Part shown: positions 26,741 through 40,060 of the stretch, piece after piece
Position numbering within the stretch: position 1 is the first letter of the stretch
Layout: each line of letters starts with the position of its first letter
Assembly (NCBI GenBank): GCA_950295325.1
Contig: OX485804.1
Location: 35,702,429-35,766,428, forward strand
Source: Polytrichum commune
Taxonomy: Eukaryota > Streptophyta > Polytrichopsida > Polytrichales > Polytrichaceae
Direction of reading: 5' to 3'
Length of the DNA stretch: 64,000 bases
Notes under the pieces: model-generated
The model's input: only the letters and a program-made list of their open reading frames with translations
Databases searched by the model: none
Told to the model about the DNA's origin: nothing
Position numbers and translations under genes: made by a program

Positions 26741-28281
26741 CAGCTGTGTGGGAATCTAAGAGTTTGCCTTTCAAACTTGTGTTCATCTTTTATTGGAGGC
26801 AGTAATCTTTAACATCCCTCAAATTCTCATGATGTTCGATCCAGAATCATACATAAAATATAAAACCAACTTGAGGATGCCACAACACCAAGCTCACGAC
26901 AATGAAAAAATCAGAGTCACCTCTTTTTTTCTCTCCTCTGCTGATGGATACTTCCCAAAGGAGAGCATTTCCGACATGACATAACCGTATCTCAACTTTA
27001 CATATGAGCATAGTCTATGCCCAAGGGCGAAGCAATCTCTCTCATCCACACCATCTTCTTTCTCTCTCATGTATACTTACCTGACCTTCTGCTGTTGAAT
27101 CAAGAGAGCAAACTTAGGAACAAGCTAGATATTTTTCGCTATATTACAACCTTGTCCCACACTGCAGGCTCTGTTTCAAGTTCGGAGGGTGACAATAGCA
27201 CCCCGACAGCGAGCGACGTGCACAGATTAGTATGTCAGAATGCACAGGGTAGGACATTGCATTGCATAGGGTAGGACACTGCATGTGATGAGAATTCCTA
27301 ACCCACAAGTACATGAATCCAACACATACAACAGTCACAACTCACAACTCACGACAGACATGTGATTGGTTTGCATGTGCCATGCAATTGGTGCAGCATG
27401 ATAGGAATCCTTTTTAATGGTGTTCAGAAGGAACTGGAGCATCCCAGGTACTTGAAAGTTGAAATCCCCAGGCGTTCACATCGTACAACATGTCCTCCAC
27501 ATTGTCCAGGAGAGCGTGGAAGATGGGGCGTTGCCTTGTACATGTCTATTAGGACCAACCCCCTACAACACTGTGGAAGCACCCTCTTGTATCCTTCCAA
27601 GTTCCGATGGCATACTTATCATTAGCCAGATACAGGTCTAGTACTCCATTTGAGATTGTACCTATCTTGTCCTAACAACTTGAGTAAGTACCAGCTGGTC
27701 CTTATCCTCTCCTTGCAATCTCATCATACTATCAACAATTATTGACAAATTCGCGAGAAATAGAGGGCAGCCCATACATCCAGGATCTCAAATAATCCAG
27801 GTGACATGAATGTATATGGGGGAGATACTGACACAAGTTTTGTGTTATGAATACTTCATAACACAACTAATGTACAATCCCATTGGAGTTCAGAATTCAG
27901 TCACATATTTGATTGTGGTTTTTGCAGGTTTAAGTAAATCTGCAAAAAACAGATATTAATTGAAATGTACTCCCTTCTGCCTTATTATAACATTGAGAAA
28001 TTCCTATCAATTCACGGGACCACTCTCTACAAGAATCCAAACTAGATTATGGTATGATCGAAAACTCCTGCTCATACCTTGCCTCAGGACTTTCAGAATT
28101 TGGGTCGCCTAGAAGGCTCAGAGCCACAAAAAGAGTTTGCAGCTCTCTGCAGCTCTATAGTATACAATGCAGTAAATAACTGTGGTGTTGCAATACACAG
28201 ATTATCATGTGAATATCCCTATGCAATATAGACAAACTCTACCCAAATCAGACCTTGTGAAAATGGAAGTATGAATGTACA
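26741..28281. other. Downstream flank of the methyltransferase gene
   Basis: There is no separate gene. A near-duplicate pair of short words (GGTAGGACA/TTGCATTGCATA) lies at about 27248-27282. The 3' UTR and poly(A) site of the minus-strand methyltransferase should fall in the upper part of this interval; no signal is confidently assigned. Confidence 0.4.
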
Positions 28282-31200
28282 CTAATTATGCCAGAGAGGT
28301 TTTTGACATGAGAGAAGCTTATCTTTGCCAAAAGGACCACTTTCTGTCTCTAATATACGGGTCTTCCACCTTACTGACTTTGCTAATCCTTCCACACGAT
28401 GTACCATTGCATTCGAGTCCCGCACTAGCACCCAGCCACCAGGTCGTAGAATCCGATCCATTTCCAACACAATGAGTGCGATATTACACCTGTACATATA
28501 ACATACATACACACACACATTTATACTTTCTTGAGTTGCAGGTAGACTCTCTTCTTTGAGAACTGTTTGGGCAACACAAGGACCTATGCAACAAGACACC
28601 AACAGGCCACAATTTCTCAATACTTCAAATCTCTCCCTAACATTCCAATGGTTCAACACGCGAATGCTTTTAATCTGTACAGTTTTCTTTCTCAACTATG
28701 AATGGGAGAAGCAACAGTGTTGGTGAGAGCACCTTTTGTCCTCAACAGTAAACAACCCGACTGCGTGTAACAGATCGTATGTCCGTGGATACGTGTCAAA
28801 TGGTTCACACCTGCAATTATATGGACTCCATTGTAGGTTTTTGATGATGATATGTGGCGGTAAAGAACATAACCATCTGTTCTAGAGATATTGGAAACGA
28901 AACATACAAGATCGATAATGCCAGTAATTCATAGTGGGAGGTAATCAGGACTGTGGAAAGAGGGTAACAGAGGAGTGCAGGGTATACCAATCATGTGACA
29001 CACCGATGAGACCCCGATCGTATATTACAGGTAAAGTATTTGGTCCACTGATTGGAACAACATTCATAACCCACCAATCCACCTTCTGGTGCACCAATGC
29101 TGTTGCAAATCTGGTATTGCAGCCACAAAGACAGCTTAGCATCTATGTAGACAAACACACCAGAACTGTATTTGCTATGACAGAGCTCCATGTCCATTCC
29201 AATACTTGCATGATGAGCGGCCAATAATTTCAACAACATTGCAAAAGAACATTCTCATAGGGTAAAATGTATATTACCCTCCATATGAAGCTCGCATGTC
29301 CATAATATTTCGAAATTCTTCTCTGTGAAGCCCTAGGCCACGTAGGTAGCCTTCCACTATGACATACCAGTATCGCTGATCTGATTTGAAGACCTGAATC
29401 CTTGCCTTTCCAGCATCCATGACAATATTCTGAAGCCTAGACGGTGGTGTGGATAACCTCAGAGGCCATTCTGGAACATTCCCATCAAATTGTCCTTTGG
29501 GTGGTAATGTTATACACGGTTTCAATGGGATATACCTGCAATGCCATTTCGTGTCAATATGATGCAAAGTGAAGCACAGTAAGACCAATATATGGCATGA
29601 AGGCAGAAGCCTGCACATTGATATCCTTTTGTTCATCTAATCAACTGCTTTGATATGCTTGGGAGATCATTAATGAGAAACACTTCTGTTCAAATGTGGT
29701 ATCATCACATGAAGCTAAATTATCACAGAAATATGTCACTATAATGTAAGGACTCAATCTTATGACATTCCATATCACTACCAGAAGAAACTTACTCGAG
29801 GTCTCATTTCTCTACAAAAGATACCATGTGCTAAATATATGCTGCACGTTTAATATATACAGTAGAGAACCTTTGTACATAGATAAATCCAGCACATAGA
29901 TCCAATGTATGCAGAATTCCCTCTCGTACATACACATAGTTAATTATCAGTATTCATGAACATAAATCATCTGAATCACCTCTCTAGTCATGAATGTTTA
30001 GGTTCACACTCATCATTGTCTACATATTCCAGTACAGCTGAAAATCTGATTTCATCCAAGCTACCTTCAAGGATTGGAACATGGGTGCCCATTGAAAGAG
30101 CTCGTACAATTTCCCCGCAAAAGACATGATTTATACTACATCAACCTACAATCAAAAAGAGCGTTCTGGTTTGGCAACCCTTCATGTATGTACAATATGT
30201 CTATGAAATGCAGAGAGAGAATGCACATGTGTTTGTAACTGTATTTTGAAATTATATGCAGTGGACCCCTGGGACAAATTAAAAACATGTGTTTGTATGA
30301 ATGTGAATAGTAGTAGGAAGAACAAAACTTGAAATGACCCTTCATATGAGCACCCTTGTGATGAGCAATGATCTGTGGTATACTTAATCAAATCAATGTT
30401 GCAACTTTAAGAAAAGATGAGTGGAACAAGCGGTGAGCTCCTACCACACTTGGTCTGGATCATCGCCCTCATCACAAAATGGGGGATTTGTGCCTGGTGG
30501 CCGACTCTTATAGCAGACATCGTTTGTAGGTTTACGCCAGATCGCAGTTTGCCCATCCTTTCCAACTTGTTCCCAGCAAAGACGTTGTGCCAAATCCTCC
30601 ATCTCTGAAAGGTAAGAAAAGCACTTCCAAAAATCAGAACCGTAATTCAGAACATGTACTCACAACTCTAAAATTTCTCAAGAACCTGTCAAAAGATTAG
30701 AAAAACTGAGCACCATTCCATATGTTTCTCTGGTCATCTTCATGCTTGTAGACAGGCTGGGCCGACCAGATGAAGTATCCACCAGCTCTCAACAACCGAT
30801 CCACCTCCATCAGCAGAATTCCATCTGATCCCAGAATTCAACCAAAACAAACCTTAGTACATGTCCCTAGAAGAGGGAGAACCGCTTACTTCAACACTGA
30901 ATGTAAGCAGTTTGACAAGCCTGCATCTTTAACTAATCTGTATGACATGGACCTTACATACATGCAGACAAAAGCACAATGAGAGGTTTTCATATGCATG
31001 TTACATGATCTAGGTTTTATTGAAGATAATTGCAGCATGACGAGATAAGATGTTACAAGCCTTATGACATCAAACAACCTGAATCAGATGCACACACACT
31101 CATTCCATCCTTTTCAGGGCCACAGGGGGTTTTAATTACCATCACGTGTCCAATTAACCCGACAGCGAGAACAATGAATTGCATCAAAAGCTTGACTGGG

Positions 31201-33633
31201 ATACAAAAGTCGGCGTGTTGCAAATACAGCAACCATAGCTGGTACACCACGCTCCAAAGCAAACTGGATTTGACTTTCATGGATATCCTTGGGAGCTATG
31301 GAGAGAGTGATCACATCCCGAGCAAAGAGATATGCACCAAAGCTAGCTACACCACAACCAACATCAAGGACCACACGCGTTCGGCTTCCATAACCTATCA
31401 CAGGTAACATCTGCACCAAACATGTGTACCTTTTCTATGTAAGAATTATCAATATAGACAATGAGAGGATTGACTATCCACGGATGACAGTTCCCTTCGT
31501 ACATGATTCATCTTTCAAGACCTTTTTGCAACAGGAACAGTATGAAATGCACATGCACGATGTGTTCATATGCTTTTTAGAAACACAAGTGGTCTTTACA
31601 GTAGGCGTGTAAATAAAATGATGGCGAAGTTTAGAGTATTTAATATCAGGTGCAGATGAAAGTTCCACATCTGTGCAAAGGTCCTGCCTCCCACAAGCTG
31701 ATTCTATGTATGGTTCCTGAACTTACATCTTTGATGCACCATATTCATAGAATTCAGAACTGGATCAAGAAAGAGCCCTCTCAAGAAGGTTTCCACCATT
31801 TAGGTACGTTGCTTACTTTACCAATGTGATCCAAGTATCCATTTGCACCATGAGGGAACTGAGTGCCACCCCCAGGAAATTTGAACTTGTCTTTCTCCAG
31901 CTTAATCCAGTTTTGGCCACTTTTATCTGCCACCAATTGCGTATGTGGTACATTGTTGTACCACACCTACATGCTCAATCAAGGAACAACCTTGTTCAGT
32001 TGATAAATTTTGACATTCCAATGCATATCCAGAAAGACAAATCCAAAATGCCTTATCAGCCATAAGATCCAGTCGTTGCATAGAATGAGATCATAAGAAA
32101 ACAGTTGGAAAGAACTTTGTATGAATAATGCTACCCTATCATTTCATAGACATCTCACAAAAAACATGCACAGGAATGACTTGTTGCTGTTATTATCGCA
32201 CTGAATTCGTATCTTCCTGAAGGTAAATGGGGTTCTTCGCCGTAGATCACTCTGGTCTACGACAGTGATAATCACTCTGGTTATCCGTGAGTTCACTCAT
32301 GCTGACACATTCAAATAGGGCTGCGGGGTAAATGGATAAATGGGGGACAAAATAGCCACCAACCTCGTCACGGCTCTTAGGCCATCTGATAGGGAGTCTG
32401 TAGTTGAGTGGCGTGGCAATCAAGCAGCACATCCGGCTTCTCTGTGATGGGCAACGCCGTTCCCAGGTTTCTCCTCGATTTGTTGCTTCCAGCTTGTTAA
32501 TAGCAGCAACATTATCAAGACAAGGAATGTACTCCTTAAACCTCGGAGGACATAATTCAAACTTGTATGTCTTCACCGTCCCATTGCTTCCTGAAATGGT
32601 AGGGGTAGGATTATTCATGCCATCTGCAATATCCTGAACAAGAAAATGAATCATTTTAATGTCCAGCCTGGGCATCGTTCATGAACTTAGGCCACTACTC
32701 TTCCTTTTACCGAGCTCAGACTTATATAGCACACGATCAGCTACTGTCAGGTTTGTTACATTATGAACGTAGACTGTGAACATAGGAAAGGCATAAGTCC
32801 TCCACCTTTGCAGCATCCCATTGCACAAAAATAGGATTGCTGAGATAGTGCTTCCAAGTATGAAGAGAATGCCGAGAAAGCACTACGGCCTCAAACCCCT
32901 CACATTATGAGCTTCTCGCCATTGTTCTGTCTCAGCAACACATAGACGATGATGACAATGGAAATCTGCAATCTGGAAAACTCTACTCCTTGACTGAGGG
33001 CTTACATGTGTAAATGGCCCTAACTCTCTTGATTTGTGTTTCTTAAATATCATAAATGAGCATTGTGAGTGTCATTTACCAGGATCGACATATCTTCTGC
33101 TTCATCCTCCGCACCAAAATAATTCCCATTGAATGCTCCATTACTGTCTAAAAGCCCCAAGGTCATGTGAATGGTGAAGTTGAGAGCTGCGGACAGAAGA
33201 CAAAGCAAAGTGGGGGATTACAATACTCTTACTTCCATCATCAAAAACGGTTGGCCAAGAGGTGACCTCCTACACACACACCGATTCTCAATTTGACAGT
33301 CGAGCTACAGAAACAGCAACTCAGCAACAATAACCAAACCAACTCAAGAGACTCCACATACCAAATACTACACAAATAAGGACTTGGCATCCACGCAAAG
33401 CAAATGTTTCGCCAAGATTCATGCCAAAACTTACCAAGAGCGAAATTCTCTGTCAGCTTCCTTGAATTTCCACGACTTCCTTCCTTTCGCGTGGGCCGCC
33501 ACCTGCTCTCCAAACGTCCATTCGGAGAGTCCAACCCATCCGATAGACCTCCTTCACTCTGAATCGAGCTCGATACACTTACGAGTAACAACAATACGGA
33601 AACCGTCCTCAGAAACAGGCGGCACTCCCACAT
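28282..33633 (-). CDS. PMT-type SAM-dependent methyltransferase, Golgi, 11 exons, 644 aa
   Basis: Exons in reading order: 33633-33435, 33186-33080, 32633-32364, 31966-31817, 31410-31140, 30824-30714, 30604-30445, 29535-29278, 29110-28988, 28810-28733, 28489-28282. They total 1935 bp, in frame throughout. Residues 6-22 are a hydrophobic signal-anchor. Family blocks: [49 protein letters not shown] motif [13 protein letters not shown] (residues 255-267), [88 protein letters not shown]. The family (QUA2/TSD2-related PMTs) is linked to homogalacturonan methylation in the Golgi lumen; direct activity of this member is inferred only. Donors of introns 3 (GTTGGT) and 6 (GTGCTC) are weak. It is slightly longer than the usual ~600-630 aa. 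Confidence 0.93.
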
Positions 33634-34248
33634 TGTCGATTTCTTATTTCAACTCAACTAAACAATTTGCAACCAACATCGCTAACTTCCGCGTAAGGGC
33701 GTTATGCAATTTCGGCGCCTGTAGTTCATTTCACAAACAAGGTTGAATTCCTCATCCTGTAGAAATAATTAAAAGACTCTACCGCCTCGTCGATATGAGA
33801 TTCGAGGCGGCAAGAAATGAAAAGAAAAGAAATATTTGATTGAAATTAACAATCAAATCCTCGTGACGCCGTCTTTTCCCTACTACTCCTGGACGTCGAC
33901 GACACAGCGTCTTGGAGAATTCATGTCGCAAGGTTGTTCGCCATATTTTTGAGACTCCGGCGAGGCCCGTAGGTAAGTTGGAGATCGCAGACCAAGAATG
34001 CGATGCGTCATAACGTACTTGCTCCCACGCCTAGATTTGTTGGGAGTACAATTCCGGAGGTGAACGTGAAGAAACATCCTGGGTCGGGCCTGGTCGGGGA
34101 ACCACCTGGGCAGACCACGTGGCACGTTGCGTACGTGGCGAGCGCCAAAAGTCCTCATTTCTAGGGATTGATTGATTCCTTCTTGTTCTATCTTACATAA
34201 ATAAATATAAATAACATCAGTGCTTCTTATTTGCACCGACGTGAATGG
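33634..34248 (-). promoter_or_regulatory. Upstream region of the methyltransferase gene
   Basis: About 600 bp of locally GC-richer sequence lies between the start codon and a hAT-like MITE. I infer that it carries the promoter and 5' UTR. No clear TATA box or transcription start could be assigned. The minus-strand frame at 33883-34236 resembles no known family. Confidence 0.4.
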
Positions 34249-34256
34249 GAGCCCGT

Positions 34257-34628
34257 CAGTGGTGATTTTTCACAAGGTCCCCAACATGTTCATAAAAAAA
34301 AACCTTTCCAGTGGACGGGTTCTTAGAAAATGAACCGGTTTTTGGACGTGTCAAATTCACTTTGGATGGGTTCTAAAATAACAATTTTTTTGATAATTTT
34401 TTCCAAAAAAATAAATGATACAAACATCAGTTACATTATGTCATATATGACATGTGAATATAAGCATAATGCAAACCAGTTTTGGGACGGGTTGTTTTTT
34501 CTTTAACCTTTCCATGGACGGGTTGGCTTTGAAACTACCGGTTTTGGGACGGGTTGCAATTTTTTTTGCCTTTCAATTCAAGGTTTTTGGACGTGGACGG
34601 GCAAAAACTTCGTGAAAAATCAGCCCTG
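34257..34628. mobile_element. hAT-like MITE with 8 bp target duplication
   Basis: The left end CAGTGGTGATTTTTCACAAG is matched by the complement of the right end (CAGGGCTGATTTTTCACGAA). Flanks are GAGCCCGT (34249-34256) and GACCCCGT (34629-34636), 7 of 8 identical. CAGGG termini with an 8 bp duplication are typical of hAT elements. Inside, the word GGACGGGTT and variants recur at least five times. There is no protein. It sits about 620 bp upstream of the methyltransferase start codon. Confidence 0.82.
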
Positions 34629-34699
34629 GACCCCGTTCTTCCTTTCTGATCTCATTTACCAGGTGACATGGGGTGTGTTGTTTGTGAGATTTTGATGAA

Positions 34700-35060
34700 T
34701 CATGTATGGGTTCATGGGTTCATGGGGGCAAGTCAAATGGAGCTTGGTTGCTATCAAGCTTTCTTCTATTTAGGGCAAGGTATGTGAGGTATTTAATAGT
34801 TATTTGATGTACGTGTCTCATGAGTTTTTTGACTTCTCGAGGGGGTATTTGACTTTTTGACTTTTTGACTTTTTCTAGGGCTTTGAGTGATTGTTTGTGT
34901 ATGGTTCCTCGTACCCCTATTTTGACGGAAATTAGAGAATTAACACTCCATCCCGTAGTTTTTAATCATGTCTAAGTGAGGGGGTCATTTTTGTTTTTCC
35001 CTTACTTCTATGGCAGTATTTGGGAATCAATCATGGCAATAGGTGAAATCTATGAATTGT
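34700..35060 (+). repeat. Repeat shared with 51110-51400
   Basis: TATGTGAGGTATTTAATxG (about 34788) and GCAATAGGTGAAATCxxxGAATTGT (about 35035) recur in the same order and similar spacing at about 51150 and 51345. A triple TTTTTGACT run sits at about 34850-34874. It is non-coding. Confidence 0.5.
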
Positions 35061-37650
35061 ATGGTGTTTGATGGGTTTGGGGGGGGGGGGGGGATGGGTG
35101 TATGGCTATCTATTGGGGCCCCTAGTATACATAATATGTTGGGTCTTAGCTAGGCCATGCATGTGCATGTGTTGGGGAGCCATGTGCAATTTATTGACCA
35201 TTCCGGGATTGTGATGTCTTGGGGTTGGTTGTGTTGGTTGACGACATTTACTAGGGTATAGCACCTTGTGTGTTTGTTGGATTGGAGTGTGTGGGTTGTT
35301 TGGTGTATTGCTTTGATGTGTCGGGCTAAGTGAAGGCCTTTTATGTGTGGGTGGGTGCAAGTGGATAGTAGGTGTGGCCACGTGTCAATTTTGTGATTTG
35401 GGCAAAGTGTGCAATTGGGGTTGGGATTTGTTAGTAGCCATAATATGTTCTTTCAATGGTTTCTTATGTATTGGGCGTATCTGGATTTTAAGGTTCGTGT
35501 AATTTGTGCATCAAATATGCGTGAGGCTTTTCAGAAGTGGTTTGAGAATCTTTGATTGATTTGCTTGTTAGACACTCATTTGTCAACATATGTGAATTTG
35601 GAATTCGTAGTTCTTGTTTGCGGTGGTATTTGTTTATGTATGTTTGGAGGTTGTGGACTTCTCCGTGATGTTCGCTTCTTGGGATTGCATTGAGCCAATA
35701 AGGTATGGTGTGTGTGATATGTTTGCGGGGTGCGAGGGTTGGTTTGTTGTGGGTGGTTCTTTCATTTGCTAGTCAGTTTGCGATTTTGTTGCTTGAGTTA
35801 CCAGTGTGTGCTCTAACTTTTTGTATTGTTATGTTGTGTTTGGTCCATGTAATTTGTTGGATTTGTGGCTGAGATAAGTAGTTTGTCGAGGTGGTTGTGT
35901 TGGGATGGGGAGTGGCAAATGTGATTATTAATGAGATATATGTTGTTGAGGTTGTCAATAAATATGTATGTGTTATGCGATTGGGTTTTTGTGTTGGTTA
36001 GGGCAATGAATAGAGTAAAGAGTTACACACATAGTATGGTTGGTAGTCCAGGGAGTCTTTATGCAATATGGAGGTCATTATATGGATTATATACTCCTGA
36101 GCCAACAATGTGTTCATGTGTCGTGTTTGTATGGCGGTATGAAGGAAAATATTTGTGTACACACATTGTTGTGGGTTGTATTTGAAGGTATTCATGTTGT
36201 AGAACATGTCAAAAAGGGGGGTTGTGTTGCTATGTAAGATTGATGGGGTGGTTTGGGGGTTGCTCACCATAGTTTTGTGTGAATTTGACTTTGTAATCTA
36301 CAGTTTTCACATGTGTGTTGTAAAGTTCCAAGATGTTGGTTTCCTGGAAGGGTTCTTTGGTTGTGGATTGGGACCATTCGGGTGTGGGGTTGTATTATGA
36401 GTTGTTCGGGGGGATGGTGAGGATTGGGTGCCTAGCTTGCGTGTTTCTAGGGATTTTGGGGTGTGGTGGTTGCACATGATTGTGGTTGTGGTGAATGAGT
36501 CTTCTTTGTTGGCCATTTTTGCCAAGTGCATAGTTAGTATGGTGGATTTATGATATGGTGTATGTGCTATTCTAGCACCCATCCATTTCGAGGATTTTGC
36601 TAGTCCAGATGAATTGAAGATTATGTTGTGATTTTGTGGCGAGTCATATTGCGTAATTTGTGTTGGGCATGTGAGTGGTGAGGAGTAGCACAATTGTGTG
36701 ATTTGGTAGGCCGTTATTAGTAAGTCAACTGTACATGGGGGGAGTGTTTGGTGGTTGTTGTTGGAGTTGTGGGGCGAGGAGTTTGTGTTTGAAACAAATT
36801 TTCTATTTTGTTGGTTGAAAGATTGTGACGTATCTTTGAGTTAGCCAAAGTATTTCAGTGGCACAATCTTGTGGGTGTAGTTGGAGGATGCTAGCCATAT
36901 GATGTGTTTTATTTTGTGTGAATTTCTCTCACAACCACTGGAAACTTGTGAGTAGGATGGAGATGATGTGTGGTCAAATATGTGCATTGGGTCTTTGGTT
37001 TTAGATATTGGTTTGAGATACGTGGATGTCTTCATCCGGGTTGCATTCTTTGATGTTCATGGTTAAGTGTGGGGCTTCTATAGGGGGTTTGGTGAATCTC
37101 CAATCTTTGGATTGGAAGAAATTGATACGTGAGTCATAGGTGGCTAGTGTGTTTTAATTGTATGTGTCTTGTGTGAATTGATGAAGTAGGAATGAGTTGT
37201 GGTCTAAGGCAATGTTGTCTGCATCGAAAAGTTGGGACTCCCCTACACATTTGGTGGTGATTGGGGTTGTGTTTCATTGACATAGGTAGAATTTCTTGAT
37301 GGCTTGGGCTCCTATTTATCTTTGCAGGAGGTGGTTATTGTGTTAGTGATGAGATATATTTGTTTTCCGACATGTTGATTGTCATCATCGGTGTTTAGAG
37401 CATGCATTGGTTCTTGTGGTAGGGGTGTAGCTATTGGTTGTGTTAGAGGTGGGGATAACATATGTTGGGTGGTTGAGTTTTGGATTTTGGGTGACAGTGG
37501 TGATGCTATACACGTGGAGTTCGTTGAAGTATTCAGTGACATGTTTGTCCTCGTCTTGAGAGAGTAAAGAGTATTGGGGTGTGTGTTTCTATACGAGTTC
37601 AAGAGGGGTTTGTTGTATTGAAAAATCTTTATTGGTGGTATTTATGAATA
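35061..37650 (-). mobile_element. Decayed LINE (non-LTR retrotransposon) with RNase H domain
   Basis: The minus strand encodes broken but recognisable retroelement protein: WRFTKPPIEAPHLTMNIKEC (about 37110-37050), an RNase H-like stretch with IFIDNLNNIYLINNHI (about 35965-35918) and HNITIQKVRAHTGNSSNKIA (about 35840-35780), then a C-terminal part with KVLYPSKCRQPTQPTPRHHNPGM split over the 35381-35106 frame. Stops and frameshifts break it throughout. The reverse transcriptase core was not found, so it looks 5'-truncated. The plus strand is markedly G+T rich across the whole segment. It is not expected to be active. Confidence 0.72.
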
Positions 37651-38736
37651 TTCCTATTCCCTTTCTAGTAAAACCTTAGTGCAAGCAATGAATGACCATG
37701 AGCATCCTTGATATTGAAGTTTGGGGAGGTGTTGTGATCCTATGTACTTAGTGGTGATATGTTTGGCTAATCCTTAGTAGTTTTTTCCTAATTGTGCTAG
37801 ATTGTTGAGTGTGAAGTTCTATCTTACATATATTGTTACACTAAGCAATGTCAAAAGTTCTAAACAATTCTACCTACTTATGGTTGGCTTCAATGGTGAT
37901 GGCTCTGTGCAGAGCATTGAATTAAGCGAATGCTTTAAACTCACTCGGCCAAGTTGGCAAGGCTCCAAACTGGGAAGGATTTTGGGCACAGTCAGTCAAA
38001 TTCTGGTATTTCCAAGTCCAACCAGTTATAGGTCTTTCGGTTTTTATGTATTACCGGTAATTTAAGGTATACTCCATAAATCCCTCTAAAATGGGCAGTA
38101 TTTTTCCTGCAGTCTTAATCTTCCACCAATTATTTCTAAAACTCAACCGGTTAATGTGTAACTAGCGGTCGCTTTTCCTCATTCATTGCTGAGTTCATAT
38201 TAACAAATCTTTTCAAGGGCATGTTGACATGACGTGCAATAGGCCATGGCTCTGTAAATGGACATGGTACCCCGCTTCTTGAATGAAATCATAGAGAAGT
38301 ACATGGACTGTAGTTCAAAGTCTTTTGAAGGGCACAAAGTTCTTAGTAAAAATCCAAATTTGTGTCACAAATTCCATCAAGTCCACGTTCAAGAGCTCTC
38401 CGGTAAGAAATCCCTAAAATCTTGGCTAACATTATCCATACTTGTCATGTGAGATTTCATGTAGATTTTTAATCCACGAAAGATGTTATGGGTTGTGGTC
38501 CAAAACTATCCTTGTGTAAACCTAAAGCTCGGGCTTGCGACACTCTCAACCAAGGAGAATTTCAAGGATTCTCAAGAGCCATGGTCTAATGGCTTTCGTG
38601 TAAACATGCCTTGAGGCTATGTTTTTAAATTGGTTTTTCAATGGACAACATGAATATACGAACAAATGCCATTGTACTCAATGCATTACGGTGAAAACAA
38701 TTGACTAGAAAGAGGGGGGGGGGGATAATCATTTAA
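37651..38736. repeat. Gene-free interval with AACCGGTTA-type repeat, copy 2
   Basis: About 37990-38175 carries TTCCAAGTCCAACCAGTTAT, TCCATAAATCCCTCT and AACTCAACCGGTTAATGTG, matching copies at 24.2-24.9 kb and 44.6-44.8 kb. The remainder shows nothing; a G run ends near 38724. Confidence 0.5.
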
Positions 38737-39273
38737 GGGGTTGTTTACACCACGGAACGTGAAGTCGTCCCAAGGCCTTCTAAACTTTGTGATTGGTTGT
38801 TGAACTCGTCCCGGGACCACTTCAATTTACACCAACGAAAAAATGTCAGAGTGACCATGGAGTTCAAGTTCCCCAAAAGACATATTTCGAGGCCTACATT
38901 ATCCACTAACATGGTCCAATGGGTTTTGCGGTGGGAGAGGCAAAAGAGGTGCTATGGTAGAAAAAGGCAAAGAAATGTTATTATAATAAATTTTTATGAA
39001 ATTTTATGGGGAAGAGAAGATGGAAACAAAAGAAGACAAACAAAATGGCCAGACTTGATTTTTTTTCAAAACTGCCTTTTTCGGGCATACATAAAAAAAA
39101 CCAACACATTCACTTTTTGGTGCATGGTCATTTCTCTTTATCCACATTCAGTTTATACCTAGTGAGGGGCCTAAAGGCTTTATTTTTATTATATAATTAA
39201 AAGAAAAAATCGGACCACAGAAAAAGGCCATCTTTCATGGTCCGACTTCATGGTCCATGGTGTAAACCGGCCC
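38737..39273. mobile_element. Harbinger/Tourist-like MITE, copy 1 (537 bp)
   Basis: Terminal inverted repeats are about 30 bp: left GGGGTTGTTTACACCACGGA, right complement GGGCCGGTTTACACCATGGA, each running on to GAAGTC. TAA flanks both sides (38734-38736 and 39274-39276). It is about 80% alike by eye to 42621-43183. The frame at 38797-39162 is disrupted in the sister copy, so I treat it as non-coding. Confidence 0.8.
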
Positions 39274-39359
39274 TAAGTATATATGTTTGTATTTATTCAT
39301 TTATGTGGTGTCTGTACATACGTAGGTGCTTGCATGGAACGTACATCCTCATCCACACT

Positions 39360-39674
39360 ACATTAAATAGGATTTAGTGTTTGATTATATTTAATGTTGT
39401 TACCACCCTACCATGCTCAACACCAATTTTCAAGTTTTTGACAATTAATGTTAGAAGATATGATGGAATTCTCCTTTTATCATTGTTTTTTATTTTATTT
39501 TATTTTCATATCCTTACTAACACTAAATTTGAACATGTAACTTTCACATATTACCATAGTTGATATTTAGTGTTTGAGTTTACATTTAATGTTACTTGCA
39601 TCCATAGGGTTATTGATATTTAGTGCATGCATTCACATTTAGTGTATCAAACACTAAATATCCTATCTAGTGTA
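39360..39674. mobile_element. MITE with TA target site and AxTTTAGTGTTTGA termini
   Basis: The left end (TACATTAAATAGGATTTAGT) and the complement of the right end (TACACTAGATAGGATATTTA) are inverted repeats over about 38 bp, with TA at both edges. Internally the word ATATTTAGTG recurs. TA target sites fit the Tc1/mariner-pogo group, and the ends resemble those of the 51985 and 42043 elements. Confidence 0.65.
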
Positions 39675-40060
39675 CTTAACAACTTGCTCCTTGTGAGTTT
39701 GTGGTTTATTCATGGGTCTCATCCTAGTAAAGTGGGGTCTTTAATGCTAATAGTTATCTATGGAATATAAAACTTGTTACAGAGGTTTTGAGCCTATCAG
39801 TATTGGTTGATTTTTTATTTATTTTTAATTCCTTTTGCATAGTAAACATCCATTGTAGACTGTGGGAAATTGTGGAGAAGTCAAAAATATCAGTTTTACA
39901 AAGTTGGTAGACAAACATTATTCTATAGCCACGGTTACAAGTCAATGTTTTTGCTCGTCCAATAATGTCACACATAAATGCATGTGATGATGATGTCATG
40001 TGGAAGATTATTTTGACTCTTGATGTTAGAGAACTCTACTATTGACATTCGCTTCTCCAC

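Noticed and set aside
38797-39162. 121-codon frame inside a Harbinger-like MITE
   Set aside because: The sister element at 42621-43183 breaks the frame; no transposase motif.
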